A DNA stretch of 64,000 bases from Lota lota (GCA_026745465.1 JACYXH010000695.1:72501-136500), one strand, 5' to 3'. Numbered from the stretch's first letter, positions 49,256 to 61,992 are shown. Made by a program: numbers and translations. Notes: generated from the letters alone by a model not told the origin.

Positions 49256-49664
49256 GAACCGCTCTCTACTGTGGCATCGGCCAGTGAGCTAATTCCCATC
49301 GCTTGATCTCTGTCACACGCAAGCACACACGCTCACCAACCGGTGAGCCGTAGCACCTGTGACTTAACGCAACACAGTGCCCATGAATCCACCAAATAAC
49401 GTTCTACCACTAAATTAACCATCGTTTCAATAAAACAGCAAACACAACTAAAAACTAATAAAACGGCGAAATAGAGCGTGGAGTAGGCGAAGGCATATAT
49501 AGATATAATATTTTGTTATCGACACCTGCTTCGACAATTGCTTCTGCGGACAGAATACGCCTTGATGTGTAAAAATAGAGAAATAAAGAAAACGGGTCGC
49601 TGGAATGTGTCAAAGCAATTCTCAATCATAATATTTCTGGACGTATCAGCGATATGACGGCGCA

Positions 49665-49690
49665 GAAACCACGTGTTTACGTAATGGAAA
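49665..49690. promoter_or_regulatory. E-box and TTACGTAA palindrome upstream of fgf14 exon 1B
   Basis: CACGTG (49670-49675) is followed directly by TTACGTAA (49677-49684), a perfect palindrome of the type bound by CREB/PAR-bZIP factors. They lie about 730 bases upstream of the exon 1B ATG in a relatively CpG-containing stretch. Function is inferred from the motifs alone. Confidence 0.35.
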
Positions 49691-50406
49691 GGCAATCTTT
49701 CAATTTAACCCCTCCTCCCCGTCTATTTCTAACAGAGGTCCGACGAGAGGAGAAATCCATGCAAATATTTTTATACAAGCGCACCGTACTTTTGGAGATG
49801 CCCGTGGCATTGCATTGAGAAGACAGCGAACATCACCCCGCAAGAAAGAGACACACATACACACACTCCAGGAATTGGGACAGACAGCAAGAAACCAAAA
49901 AGCTGGCATTACAGCGACACGTTACGAGAGGGACTACACGAAATGAAAACTAAGGTTGACGGAATTTGACCTCGTCAAACACAGCAGGGTTTATAGAACA
50001 GGAGGACCTTGTGGACTTACAATGTGTTGTTTTGTTGGGGCTATCATTGCAGCAGTCTGTGCATAGGATGCATCCTCCCTTGGCTTTTGATGCTGTGCAG
50101 ATCCACCCTCCTCTCCTCACAGTGATGAACTAATAGGCAATGATTTTCTTCTTGGAAATCGGCCGTGTTTCACTGTTTTCATGTTAGTTCTGTTTGTTTA
50201 CCGGCTGCACGTCTCCTCCAGGTGCGACACATGCAATTTATATTAGAGTATATTTTCTATGATCGACTAGTTGAGGTGTCGTTCTTTGTACACCACAATA
50301 AGAAAAGAAGAACACCTTAATTGCGAAGTCTGACTGGCGAGAGCGAGAGAGTGAATTTTGCCACGTGAATGAAAACGCATAGGACTTGAAAAATACCAGT
50401 TTTTCT

Positions 50407-50614
50407 ATGATACATTTCATAGCCTTGTCCTGGAGAACTGATCCAATTGTGTTATTATGCAACCGCAAGGAGCTCATCTATATCTGGGTGTCTAAGCCAC
50501 AGGATTGCTCTTCGCCCAAATCAATGTGGTTTCTTTGGAACATTTTCAGCAAAGGAACGCATATGCTGCAGTGTCTTTGTGGCAAGAGTCTTAAGAAAAA
50601 CAAGAACCCAAGTG
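50407..50614 (+). CDS. fgf14: fgf14 alternative first coding exon (isoform 1B N-terminus)
   Basis: FGF14 is an intracellular FGF-homologous factor that binds voltage-gated sodium channel C-termini at the axon initial segment. This exon encodes 69 residues plus one base, exactly the length of the mammalian 1B N-terminus, and ends at the donor G|GTAAGC in the expected phase 1. The second half, SPKSMWFLWNIFSKG and then THMLQCLCGKSLKKNKNP, is essentially identical to mammalian FGF14-1B. The first 35 residues are more diverged (RTDPIVLLCNRKEL). The ATG at 50407 was chosen because it gives exact length agreement; its Kozak context is weak. Exon 2 (beta-trefoil start) is not seen in the remaining 13.4 kb, so the next exons lie beyond the right edge. 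Confidence 0.93.
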
Positions 50615-52247
50615 GTAAGCTCCTCAGCCTCATTGCCTACTACTACACTCACCCATCTCGTCTGTCTCCCTCTTTCCCCCGCTCTCTCTACGTGTGCATC
50701 TGTTTTCATTCGTGTTTATTCGTGTGTTTAGTTAGTTAGTTTGTTAGTTTGTTAACACTGATAGATCAGCAATCATATATATGCAGCGCGTAGATGCATA
50801 GGAGAGGGAAAGGGGAAGAGGAGCAGGAAGTGGAGGGGGGGGGGGGGGGGGGGAGAGACAACTTATCCAGTGAAGCTATACTATCGGAGAGCTTAGGGGA
50901 CGCGTAGCGCACAGATTTAGGGGGAGAAAAAAAGACCCCCCCCCCCCCTCTCTCTCTTCCTCCTCCTGCATCCCCGAGGGACACCTCGATCTGGTAACTT
51001 TTAAACGTCTACGATGTTACCTACATGCCCCCAGTGCTAAGACCGGGGATATGGGTATATGTACCAGACACTAGTTAGACCACTGATATAGCCTAGTCTA
51101 TGTGTGTCCAACGAGATCCTCCATAACTAGGTTTGCGTGAAGCGGGGCTCACTGCAGCAGCAGCGTGCCCCCCCCCCACCCCCTGCAACACTTTTCCATG
51201 CAACGTGCTGTAGCCTACTCGCTGCTAGTGGGTCTACTCTCCACACGCCAGTAGAAAGAGCCAGCCAGCCATGGTTCTCTATATCATTAGGAGCCATAGT
51301 GTAGTCATCGTTAACAGCCGACGGAGGGTCATGATTTCAGGTTTACTATACCAGGCCCGGATGTTGGAGCGGGTGGGGAGGGGGGGGGGGGTTTTGGGGC
51401 TGCCGCACTAATGCATCCCAACCCCCTCCAATTCAACAACCGAGAAAATTGTAGCCCTGGTTAACATTCTGTGTGTTATTGCAGTTCGAGAAATAGACCT
51501 GGGTGTATTGGCACTTTCAAGCATTCGCAACCTCGCATCGCAACGTGCTTGATTTGCAAGTGATATTACAGCTTCGGAGAGGACAACAATGATTACCTCA
51601 ACAGGCTGTTGAACAAGCGAAACAAAATCCCCAGGTGGTCAGCTTGTAGCCAAACGCACTTGTTTAATTGTAGCTTTGAAGTTGACTTAGTTTTTTTTTC
51701 TCACTCGAAATTGCCACTGCAGTACAGTAGATCATCATCGTATACTACTGTAGATGTGATGGCTTGCTGATACGGCGAGAGCAAACGTCAAAAACACAAC
51801 GGGGCTAGGGTCATTTCTAAATCATTTGGCCAACAGTGTTCACTGTGAGCATTATAGAGTATTTTGTAGTGTGGAGGTAAACAACGAATGAAGTAGAAAT
51901 TGATTTCGCCACTCGGTAAAGAATCCTTTGTACGGTTGCAGCAAACAACTTCCTCGAGTTGCGCTTTTAAAGACGGCGTATCCCAATCTACACCCCGTCA
52001 ATCCATCACAGCTGATATTCGCTGTCAGTTGTCTGAAAATGTGGGATTCCTGCTGTTTACATCATGTGACGGATCCACACTGAACGGATCGTCTCTATCA
52101 CAGAATTGTCTTGATCTGCGGACGAGGTGCGCGCATTATCTTTAGAATTTGTGCTGAAGCAGCATGATGTTTCGGATATTAAGTAGGCCAAGGCAGACTA
52201 CATCAATGTATTGCACACAATAAGACGCTTATCCCTTTTTGTTTATG

Positions 52248-52321
52248 TACACACACACACACGCACACACACGCACGCACGCACACACACGCACGCACAC
52301 ACACACACACACACGCACGCA

Positions 52322-52353
<32 letters not shown>

Positions 52354-52354
52354 C
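52248..52354. repeat. Mixed CA / CGCA microsatellite
   Basis: CA repeats alternating with blocks of CGCA. The array is CpG-containing and potentially Z-DNA-forming. Confidence 0.95.
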
Positions 52355-53927
52355 ATTTGTGTATGACGTGTTAGATTAGATTGTAGATAGTTCACTTTTT
52401 AAAGTGAACATTTGTTTATAGTTTATCTTAGTTTCTTCAGATCATCACATCTATGATCACTGATTTTAAGTTACCACAGAAAATACATGTTCAGAGCTTT
52501 CGTATTGATGCTTAACTGTATTTTCACTGGCGTATCAGGTTCTTTGGTGAAAAGGTTATGCATGCATGCTTCAGTTGTGGTGTGCTAATCAATCTCAACT
52601 ATTTCAAAACACATTTTCCTCTGATTGACAACAACAGATGAGCCTGTATTCCACAGGAACCAAATGAGAACCCGGACTAGATGCTGGCTCAAGTTATTGA
52701 CGTGATTTATTAACTAATTAAATTGATTAACTGTGATTCATAAACTGGCGAGTCATTATAAAATGACCTCCCCACCACCCCCATTACACTTCTGATCTCT
52801 GCGCCGACATGTATGACATCAAACCTGACCGCACCACACCATTACCGTTCGGTGTTCCGTTTCATTACCATTTAAAAAAACTCGTCTGGTGAACTTTATA
52901 TCACCTGTGTCACATCTTTACGGTTGTTACGTTTTTTTCTTTTTCTTTTTCCTTGCATGATTTTGGCAGCATCTTGGAGAATGAACCAATTTCTGCTAAC
53001 CCATCCAGAATGATCTGGCTCTCAGCGAATTTCTCTTGAGCCGTCGCCATGACCCGTTTATGTTCCCTCTCGTGTCCCGTGTGATGAGAGGAGGGTCTCA
53101 GAGAGCGCCGTTAATTTAATTAGATAATGAAGTAACTGAGTGGGGCTACGTTCAACGCCCGCAGTCAGTAGCCAGGCACTAATGATGAGCGAATGGATTA
53201 CCGCAGAAGTTGTCATCGCTATGCTTTGTGAAATGTTCTCCAGGTCCCGACAGGGTTAAATTAATATCACTGACCTCCAATCGGGTGACTGCGAGCTAGC
53301 AAAGTACAGAGAGCAGAAAGTGTGTTCCTATTGGCTACTGCCAGTGATTGTTATCGTAATGTTGGGTTTATTCGTCGAGCGCACTATAAAACAAATGTTG
53401 CATCGAGTGCTCCACTCATGTGAAACAAAGCAAAAAAACTAGACAACAAGATAAGTCAGCAACTCAGAAAGACAGAGCAACCAAAGCAAAGTCCTACCAA
53501 ATGAATCCAAACCATGCCATATATCATACACAGCTAATTTAGTAGTTCTTATTTTGTTTTTTTTATTAGTGTTTATAAAAAACAAAAGGGCTTCTGCATG
53601 CCCAAATCTTCCACAGCAGTCCAATTTAGGAGGTGTAGGTCTGTGGGGTTCTTCAGTCTACACATGGTAACAACCAGCTCCTCTCGGTTCACATGTTAAT
53701 ATATATTGTAAACCAGTTTACACCACAGCCCACACGATACGTAGAAAGGGGACCTTTCCTGGAGGCTCACCGAGATGTCCTGGGCATATTAACTTGATGT
53801 TAGAGCTAGCAGCGGAGTGGAGTAAGTGGAGGACACACGTTAACCATACCCAGACTGCAGTAGGATAGTTTAAAGTCAGTTGGCAACAATCTTTTTTTTT
53901 TCATTTTGTCATGCGGCACAATCTCAC

Positions 53928-53962
53928 TTGCAAGTCACTTTGGATAAAAAGTCTAAATGTAT
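53928..53962 (+). repeat. Copy of a teleost interspersed repeat tail
   Basis: CAAGTCACTTTGGATAAAAA followed by GTCTAAATGTAT, shortened relative to the copy at 28961. Confidence 0.6.
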
Positions 53963-55633
53963 CACAGCATGCTGATGATAGACGGACTGTACTGTATGCT
54001 AGGCATCCATTACAGTGCCAGTTCAGAGTGTGTCACGTGTGCAGTGAATGAAAACCATGGTCTGCGTGACAGAGCCTTCAGGAGGCACTGCAACACCGGT
54101 TGCTCTACATTTCTATTTGTCTCCGGAAATGGCATGAACAACAATCCCCTCGCCTGTTCACACTCTCATGCAGCCCGGCCTCAGTTGTGTACCGGACAAA
54201 TCCAAACGTATCTTCTCAGCAGTTACACATAGCAGGATTAGCCGTCCACCTATAGCGGACGGCTATACCACTAGAAAGACGCAGAGCCTGAAAATGGTGC
54301 TGATGTTGGGGAGCTCTGGAAGTCCACGGTTCTCCAATTGATGGACAGAGAAGGGGATAAGAGAGTGAGCAGGATGGTCTCTGTTGTGTTTGACTCACAA
54401 TCAAAAGGTTCAGACCCCATTTCCCTGTTGGCATGCTTGAGCAAGAGGCCTAACCCTGGAGTCGGGACATGGATATTAGCAAGCAGGATACAGGATAGCA
54501 GGATTAGAAATTCTCCAAACTATACACACATTCACTTTTCATTAACTCTGGGTTAGAAGTTTAAATCACAATTATGAATACAGCATGATCTAGCATATTT
54601 AATACAGTGTATAGTGGTAAACTGAGATGTTTCTTGGCACTATTAAATGCAAGATTTAGCTAAATAAATGCCAATATGAGCTGTTATTTTTCTCTGAATG
54701 TGAGACAAAAAAAAAGAAAAAGAGGTGATGTTGTTTATTAATGTTATAGAGTTGTTAATTTATTTGTCACCCACACATGCACTTGTTTAATTTGTACCGA
54801 CAAGGAAAAAAATTTAAGTCAGTCACCAACCACAAGTGTAATTAAAGGGGTTGGAGAAGACTCAAACAAGAACTCTGACAATTAGAATAACAACAGGGTT
54901 GGCTAAAAATATCCTCATCCACGGCACCCACCAATAGCATGTTGCTAGGTTTCCTACAAAACAATTGGGGTCGGATTCTCTTCTTTAATCTTCCTGACAC
55001 TCAGAGATGCTTGTGAATGGGAACTCTAGCGCAACGTATTTAAGGATACATTTATTTAACTGAGATATATATTAAAAAGGTACACAAAATATCCATTCAC
55101 TCAAACACACATAACTCGACTACTAATAACGCTACTATATATGCGGCAAGTAGTAACTATACCTGTAGCACGTTTGTAGCACAGTAGAAAATGTTTTATT
55201 GCAATGACACAATGCAACAAAGAGTGAGTGATGACAGCAAAAGATGCCTTAATGTGCAAGTGCTTCTTTCGAGGGACATTGTAAAGCTATGGATGACCAA
55301 ACGTTTCCGTGTACCGGTGGCAGCCTTATGTGATTGATTAGTCCGAAGAGGGTGAAGTGGTGCATCCCTGCGATGGGCTGCGTTTCAGGCTCTGTAGATT
55401 GTGTCGTCTCAGGTGAAAGAGAAAACACGGTACCATTCTAATCTCATTGAGCATGATAATGCAGGCGGCATCATCACTTGACACAGTAAATTAATTTGGG
55501 CTGTTTCTGTCATGCTCGGGAAATATGACCCTCGGACGTGATGAGATTCAAGTCTGACTGTCTGTTATTTATTCCCCCTATCCACCCCTTCCTCGACCCT
55601 ATGGGTAGACAATCGAGTTTACATACAAATCAG

Positions 55634-55824
<191 letters not shown>

Positions 55825-56240
55825 AGGCCATGCAGTCCTGGCTGCTTGCCTCGTAGGGTGACTGTGGCCACAGGACCCACACTGGGTCATTTCACAGGCT
55901 TTTGGGGGAAGGAGGGAGGCTGCTCCGTGGCCCTGCAAGGTTAGACCTCGACGGGTGGCCTCGGGTCCAGGTCCCAAGTTCATGAAGACCCTTGCCGTTC
56001 TAAATGATGCCATTCATCTTCTGATATTGTTTCTATCCCGTAACAAGTTAGGTGAATGTACGTGTGTGTGTCTGTGTGTGTATGTGTGTGCAGCTTCTGT
56101 TGTTACAGTTACTAAAATAATAGCTTAATTTAAAATCCAGAAGTTTTCCTTTAAGCTTCTCGGACACTTATAGTATAATGCCACGTTGTGGTACATTTAA
56201 TATAAAACATCATATTCGACATATAATGACGTGTACTAGC

Positions 56241-56548
56241 TTAAAGGGGCATGAACCCAGAAACTTGTTTTCTTTTTTTATGTGGTAATATGTCTTCAAC
56301 ATAGTAATCCATGCCATGTTATCACTGTTACTAAAATAATATGGTAATTTACAGAAATAAGGTGTAAAATCATTTGTTTTTGCCAGTCGCCGCCAACCAG
56401 TTTGTGAATGTTCTACTCTTCCGAACTCCGTCTGGGCAGCGGTTGATGTTGATGGCCGCGTCTCAGTTCACTTTTGTTTTCCCAAAACAAAATGTTAACA
56501 TTTCACTGTTCGACTTTGAGCTGAAACGGGGGTTCACTGACACTTTAA
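56241..56548. mobile_element. 308-bp TTAA-flanked foldback (MITE-like) element
   Basis: The left end reads TTAAAGGGGCATGAACCC. The complement of the right end reads TTAAAGTGTCAGTGAACCCC. Both ends therefore carry TTAA and imperfect inverted repeats of about 20 bases. There is no coding capacity. The TTAA target resembles piggyBac-type insertion, though family assignment needs a library comparison. Confidence 0.6.
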
Positions 56549-58887
56549 TGTCTCTACTTTATTTACAACATTTAGGTCTAGTCAGTTAGCATTAGCCACG
56601 TCATCGTGTGAGACGTTGCTGCTTAAAGTAGCAAGGTAAAGAAATGCAACATATTCATATCCTGAGGAGCCTTTCGTCATTGTACATACATTTATGTAAC
56701 CCGCTTCGAAAGTCCAATCCCATGATGCCTTCAGAGTAAAGAAAACATAATTGTCATTGTCTTTTTGTTCCATCTGTCTGTTTAATGGTTCCATTTTGCC
56801 TTGGAATATAAGGTGAACTTGTCTTTTGATTAACATTTCTGTCAGCTCAATTGCGGCAACAATGGCTTGTGTATTAGATGTTGAATTTGAGATGTTGACA
56901 GTTTCCACAAAGAGTCACTGATGGACTAATGACAGGTTGTTCTCTACGAGATGCATCCAAAGGCCAGTCTCCTATTAGACTGGCAGTTAATAGCATTTAT
57001 TAGTGAGCGATGTTTCTCTTTTGACGTTCCAATGTAGCACGTCTTCATTTGTGTCTCATTGATCACCTTGTAATAAGCTCTACAAATATGACATTTGTTA
57101 AATTATATTTGCTTGCGGCATGTATCGAAAGTAGTATTTTTTAATTTTTTATATTGGATGTTTTGAAGTTAAGTCCATTTCAATGTAGCTTTGTTGATTC
57201 TGCTCAAATGTATGTTTTATGAATCCAGTTTAACATTTAGTGGGAGGGACCACATGGTCTGAATGGCTGATGTTTACATGCCATTTCATTTTACAGTGAG
57301 AACCTTTCTCTGTGTTTCCTAGTATTCAGTTATTACGTTAACTAAATGACTATAAATACTAAGAAACACAGAAACAAAAACACAAATATTAACTTACACA
57401 TAGAAAGAACATTCTTTCTACATGCACATTCATATTTGGGTATAACACATGCTACTGGGTATATAATTTGTTTTTTCCATAGAAATATATGAGAACTACA
57501 ATATTTTGATAAGCTTCTTTGCAAAGGCATGTTTGAGACAGAAATAACCAGTTGAAGGACGCTGGTGTAATCTGTCTGATGGGAATGAAGGCGATCACTG
57601 CATCGGACAATGTCACATTCCTCTTACTATGCTATCATTAAATGATCCCTGTGGACAGTTAAGTGAACTTGCACATCCTCATTAGGCTGAAGTCATTTCT
57701 TTGGAATAGCTAGATGAGCGCAGTGGGAAAGTTTGGCCTCAACTTGTAAATGTGAAACCGATGACAATTATTTATAATATTCAATAGTCTTTTAAACACA
57801 AATTTGAGGAAAGACACACACACACATGCAGACATGCACACACGCACGCATGCACACACACACACACACACACACTACATGACAGTAATCTGCCCCTGAA
57901 CGGCATCACTGTTATTGCATTGCTTTGATGGAGATAAACCTGACTTGGCTGCATTTAATATATGTAATTATGCAAAATATATATGGTTGCCACATTGAAC
58001 AAAAATTATTCTAGCCTTGAACCTTACTGCTTGTTATCACAAGAGCTGTTCAACATCAAGACTTCATCCATCCGGCTTTGGTATTGTGATTTAGTGGACC
58101 AGAGGTTTGGACAATAGCAGGAAGGGTCCTACCAGAAGTTGGCAAACGTTAAAGGCAAAGGCAAAGGAAGTACTTTTGCGACAGAGTCAAAGTTTTATGT
58201 GCAGGGAGTTAAAGAGAGATTAGAGATTCTGCAACATTTGTTTTAAGGTGTGTTTGGGGTCCTCCCCTCTCTTTCTCTCTCTCATTCTCCCCCCCCCCCC
58301 TCGCTCTCTCTCTCCCTCCCTCTCCAGAGCGAGACAAAAGGCTGTCTCTAGAGAGAGAGAGAGAGAGAAAGAGAGAATGAGAGAGAGCAAACCTGAGTCT
58401 GTGGATTCTGTCAACGGTCCAGTGCAGCTTAGTGTCCGAGCTTTGTGTCAACGGCGTTTAAAATATTAAACTCCTGTTGTAGGAGGCGAACCGGGTGAGT
58501 TTGTGTGGGTCACTCTGTGCCTCTTCAGGCTGTTGACAGGGGTAATTTAGCAGATCTAAAAGCAGCAAAGTAAAGCTCTACTCCATTCGGCACCATGCCT
58601 TGCCCATTCATTGGCTGTGGCTTCTGTGGCACACCTCGTTCACCACATGAAAAATAAACACAAGAAAGTAAAATAGTTATTTATTTACGTTTTCAAACGA
58701 GCAATCTGTTACTGTTAAAATCTCAGAGAAATTCATAGTTTCTGTTTCTTTCCTACTGCTTGGCAGGTAGCTGCATACTGCGCATGTCTAGCCCAGCTAG
58801 CGAGATATTTAGGCCTGACATTGATACGTTACGCTACATATAACTTAGCAGCTCATCACCATTCTACCAACTGGCTAGCCAGCTAGT

Positions 58888-59374
58888 TTATTCGCTAACC
58901 TTTTGTGTTATGTACTCCTTGGCGAGGTCTTGGTGCAAGTCATTGAGGTACTTGGCGAGGTTTGAAGTGTTTCTTCTCTTGCACGACGCATTTTTTTTAA
59001 AGCACCTTTTGCATACAAGCTTTATTATGTTGGTGGGTTCAACATCAGCGTCGGCCCTGTAGACAAGGTAGTCCCACAGGAGACTTCGGCATCCTGTTGT
59101 GTTAACCAGTAAAGGGCGTGGAGGTATTATGTCTGAAGATGACAAGCTATTGCAATTACAGTCAAAGATAGACGTACAGTAGGCTACGCGCCTTCTATAC
59201 AATAACCAACCTGCGCAAGGAATTGCAAAGGGGTTTTAGTTTTTGGAAATGCAAAAGTACTCTTACAAGTTACTTTTCTCAGTAGGTAATGCTGTAACGT
59301 AACAAGTTACTTTTTAATGGCAGTAATCTTGTGATGTTATTAGTTCATTTTAAAAGTAAGGTTACCCAACACTG
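58888..59374 (-). mobile_element. hAT transposon remnant with BED zinc finger
   Basis: The minus strand begins at 59374 with CAGTGTTGGGTAACCTTACT, a terminal inverted repeat typical of fish hAT elements. From 59202 down to 58888 an open frame of 104 residues contains SLLWDYLVYRADAD, KLVCKRCFKK and NTSNLAKYLNDLHQDLAKEY. This is the W-C-C-L-H pattern of a BED zinc finger from a ZBED/hAT transposase. The catalytic transposase region and the opposite end are not visible, so the copy is truncated. Confidence 0.75.
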
Positions 59375-59608
59375 TTGAGTACTGAACAAGACTTTAAAAA
59401 GTGTATTTGCATGATTAATGTTACTGTATGATGCCGTTTAGAGAAAGTGACTCATACTTTTAATTTATACTATATATATTATATATATACAACAATATAT
59501 ATATATTGTCTTTTTATCGTTTCTAATTGATTGTATTAAATTATTAGTGATATAAGCCTGTGGAGGACTATGAACGGCCTTTGTTTTGTAAGAGTGCTAT
59601 ATAAAAAT

Positions 59609-59665
59609 GAGACTTTACATTACAGGAGAGAGATCGATCGAGGAAGTATACATGAGATGCCTATA

Positions 59666-59756
<91 letters not shown>
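59609..59756. repeat. Interspersed repeat ending in a CA microsatellite, copy 2
   Basis: Same flank as at 46896 (ACTTTACATTACAG, AGATCGATCGAGGA, ATGAGATGCCTATACC), then CA repeats from 59667. The DNA just before it reads GAGTGCTATATAAAAATGAG, a sequence often seen at the ends of teleost repeats. Confidence 0.85.
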
Positions 59757-59761
<5 letters not shown>

Positions 59762-59934
59762 ATATAACAACATTCTACCCCATACCATCAACAGAATATT
59801 GGTCAACAACGGTCATTCCAACTCATTCACTTAGTCGGCCTGTCCTTCTGTTTGTCTGTTTTTCTTCAACCCTCCTGGGGTCCTCCTTCTTCATCATTCT
59901 TCTGCACTTTGTACCCGCCCCTGAGGCCCATGTG

Positions 59935-60028
59935 TTGCTAAACCACAAAGGACCAATGTCTTGTGTGTTGCTAAACCACAAAGGACTAATGTCTTGTGTG
60001 TTGCTAAACCACAAAGGACCAATGTCTT
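59935..60028. repeat. 33-base minisatellite, three copies
   Basis: Units start at 59935, 59968 and 60001 with TTGCTAAACCACAAAGGA. Because 33 is divisible by three, frames stay open on both strands and translate to 11-residue repeats. This is not evidence of a gene. Confidence 0.92.
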
Positions 60029-60126
60029 TCATCCCCCTTGAACTAAGTTATTCTTGTTCTCCTCATCTTTTTCCTCTGTCTGGGCCGGGTCAGCGATGCA
60101 GTGCTCTGACGCGCACGCCGTGAACA

Positions 60127-60154
60127 ATTTCACTTTGCATGTGCAAAGTGAAAT
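60127..60154. repeat. 28-base near-perfect palindrome
   Basis: ATTTCACTTTGCA and TGCAAAGTGAAAT are exact inverted copies around a central TG. Confidence 0.85.
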
Positions 60155-61362
60155 GTGTGTCTCTTCAGCACATGTTGCTTTGCTCAGAAAATTGCATTCG
60201 CAAACAGTTAATGCCATGACAATTTCAGTGTGCTTGTATATCTACATTGTATGGATTTTAGCAAATTAACTGATTACCATCTTGAATGAATTAAAAATAC
60301 ACTTATTTTTTATTTTCCACACTTATTTAAGGTGGACATGTAAATAGATTAGATGTCCGAAATAGATGAAATTGACTAAGAAATGTTGCATCATGTAGGG
60401 TGAGATCTAAAAATAAGCTATCTCTTTAGCTATCCTTGGTGTAATCAAGGCAGCTGTTTAACCTCTTGACAGACACAGTCCGTCCCATAATAAATTATCT
60501 TTCAGGTTGCCTTTGACCCATTTGCCTTTGCATTTCTATTATACTGAGTGCTAGTGCTCGTGCTTTTCCTTCACCTAGCCCCCTGGTAGCTGAAGGGTTA
60601 AGCAGGTGGACAGGTAGGGCTCTCTGCGTATAAGAACTATAAGGTAATGATGTTTCCAAGCCATCATTCTGGACCAGGAGGCCATCTAATTGTGTTAGAA
60701 TGAGGCCAGAGCCACAAGGAGAGAGATGATATGGGCCCAGTGACGTTTACCTACAGCGGCGCTGGAATGAAGCCTCTCAATCCCCCCAATAAAAACAACG
60801 CAGAGAAAATGCACATATTGTCTGTGTGCGTGTGTGTGTGTGTGTGTGTAGTAGTAGTAGTAGTCTGTATTTATGGGGCGGCTGCACGTCAGTGTCTTTG
60901 TGAAAGCAAGTGTTTTTAGTATGAAGTTATAAAATACTCACTCATTTGAGGTACAAGTGCCAGGTTCTCTTATAAGGAACACGGGACATTATGAAATGAA
61001 AAACACATCCACATTGCAATGGAGAGGTTCAAGCATTTTTCCAAGCGCCACTTATCCACATATACCACAAATACCTACTGTAATACAATACAAAAGACCA
61101 ACAGACTTTTTGGTATTCATCAAAACTGTTGCTAATCATGTTAGACTTGCAGTGCAACTCCCTGTGGTTTTGTACATTTGACCAAACCAGAATAAAACAA
61201 TATTTGTATAGATATTTTAGCTCTTTAGGATTCATAAACCTTTCACATTATTCAGAACGCAATGTGTCCACTGTTCAGATCTACTGCCCACCATGTCAGT
61301 GACCACTGAATCATCGTTTGGAGAAAGACTTTTTCTTGATGATGCAAACACGTCCCGTTTAC

Positions 61363-61992
61363 TTAAAGGAAAACGTTGGGAGTTTTCAACATGGACCCTA
61401 TTTTGCGATCATTTTGGGTCTAAGGGACTAATGCGGGCAAAAAATGTTGAGATTGGTCCAGTATTGAGCAATCACTGTGAAACGAGCTACAATGTAGTCC
61501 TTTGGGGCAATAACAACACGTCACTGTACGTCCTCGAAGAAAGCTTGTTTTTGCCACTGACAGGCTCCCATTATATTCTAACATTATGGAAAGGATCCCT
61601 GCAGAGAAATTTGTTTCTTTACCTTTCGCTTTGGTCCGGACTGTTTGTTGTTGTGTCCAACCAAGTCTTGCTCCGGAAGAAGTCTCGCGAGAGTTGAGTT
61701 GTTGCAGGGAGAGAATGGCGGAAATGTGAGTGAGAGCTGGAGAGAAGACAGTTTGTTGTATTGGACTACAGAAAGATTAGTGTTATCTCAAAGATTTGGG
61801 CGAAGGAGAGTTGAGATTGTAAATACAATAGGGACATAGGCTGCAACAACGCAACAATTGATTTCAAAGCAAGAGTTCTCCTGGAGGGACTTGGTTCAAA
61901 AGACCCAGACCCAGGCCCCAGACCCCAGACCTTAGCCCCAAAATGATCGGAAAATAGGGTCCAGGTTGAAAAATCCTGAAGTATTCCTTTAA
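61363..61992. mobile_element. 630-bp TTAA-flanked foldback element carrying a TCTCGCGAGA motif
   Basis: The left end, from TTAAAGGAAAACGTTGGGAG, and the complement of the right end, from TTAAAGGAATACTTCAGGAT, are inverted copies over about 54 bases, both continuing through TGGACCCTATTTT and CGATCATTTTGG. TTAA at both outer ends fits a TTAA target duplication. There is no transposase frame. The interior holds TCTCGCGAGA (61683-61692), a promoter-type palindrome, in a GC-richer block. Confidence 0.8.

Noticed and set aside
51900..52145. An 81-residue frame shortly after fgf14 exon 1B
   Set aside because: No recognisable family, no splice signals in phase with fgf14, and the length is compatible with chance in a CpG-containing region.
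59823..60032. Minus-strand frame with repeated WFSNTQDIGPL
   Set aside because: A 33-base minisatellite keeps frames open by length alone; there is no start, exon or homologue support.
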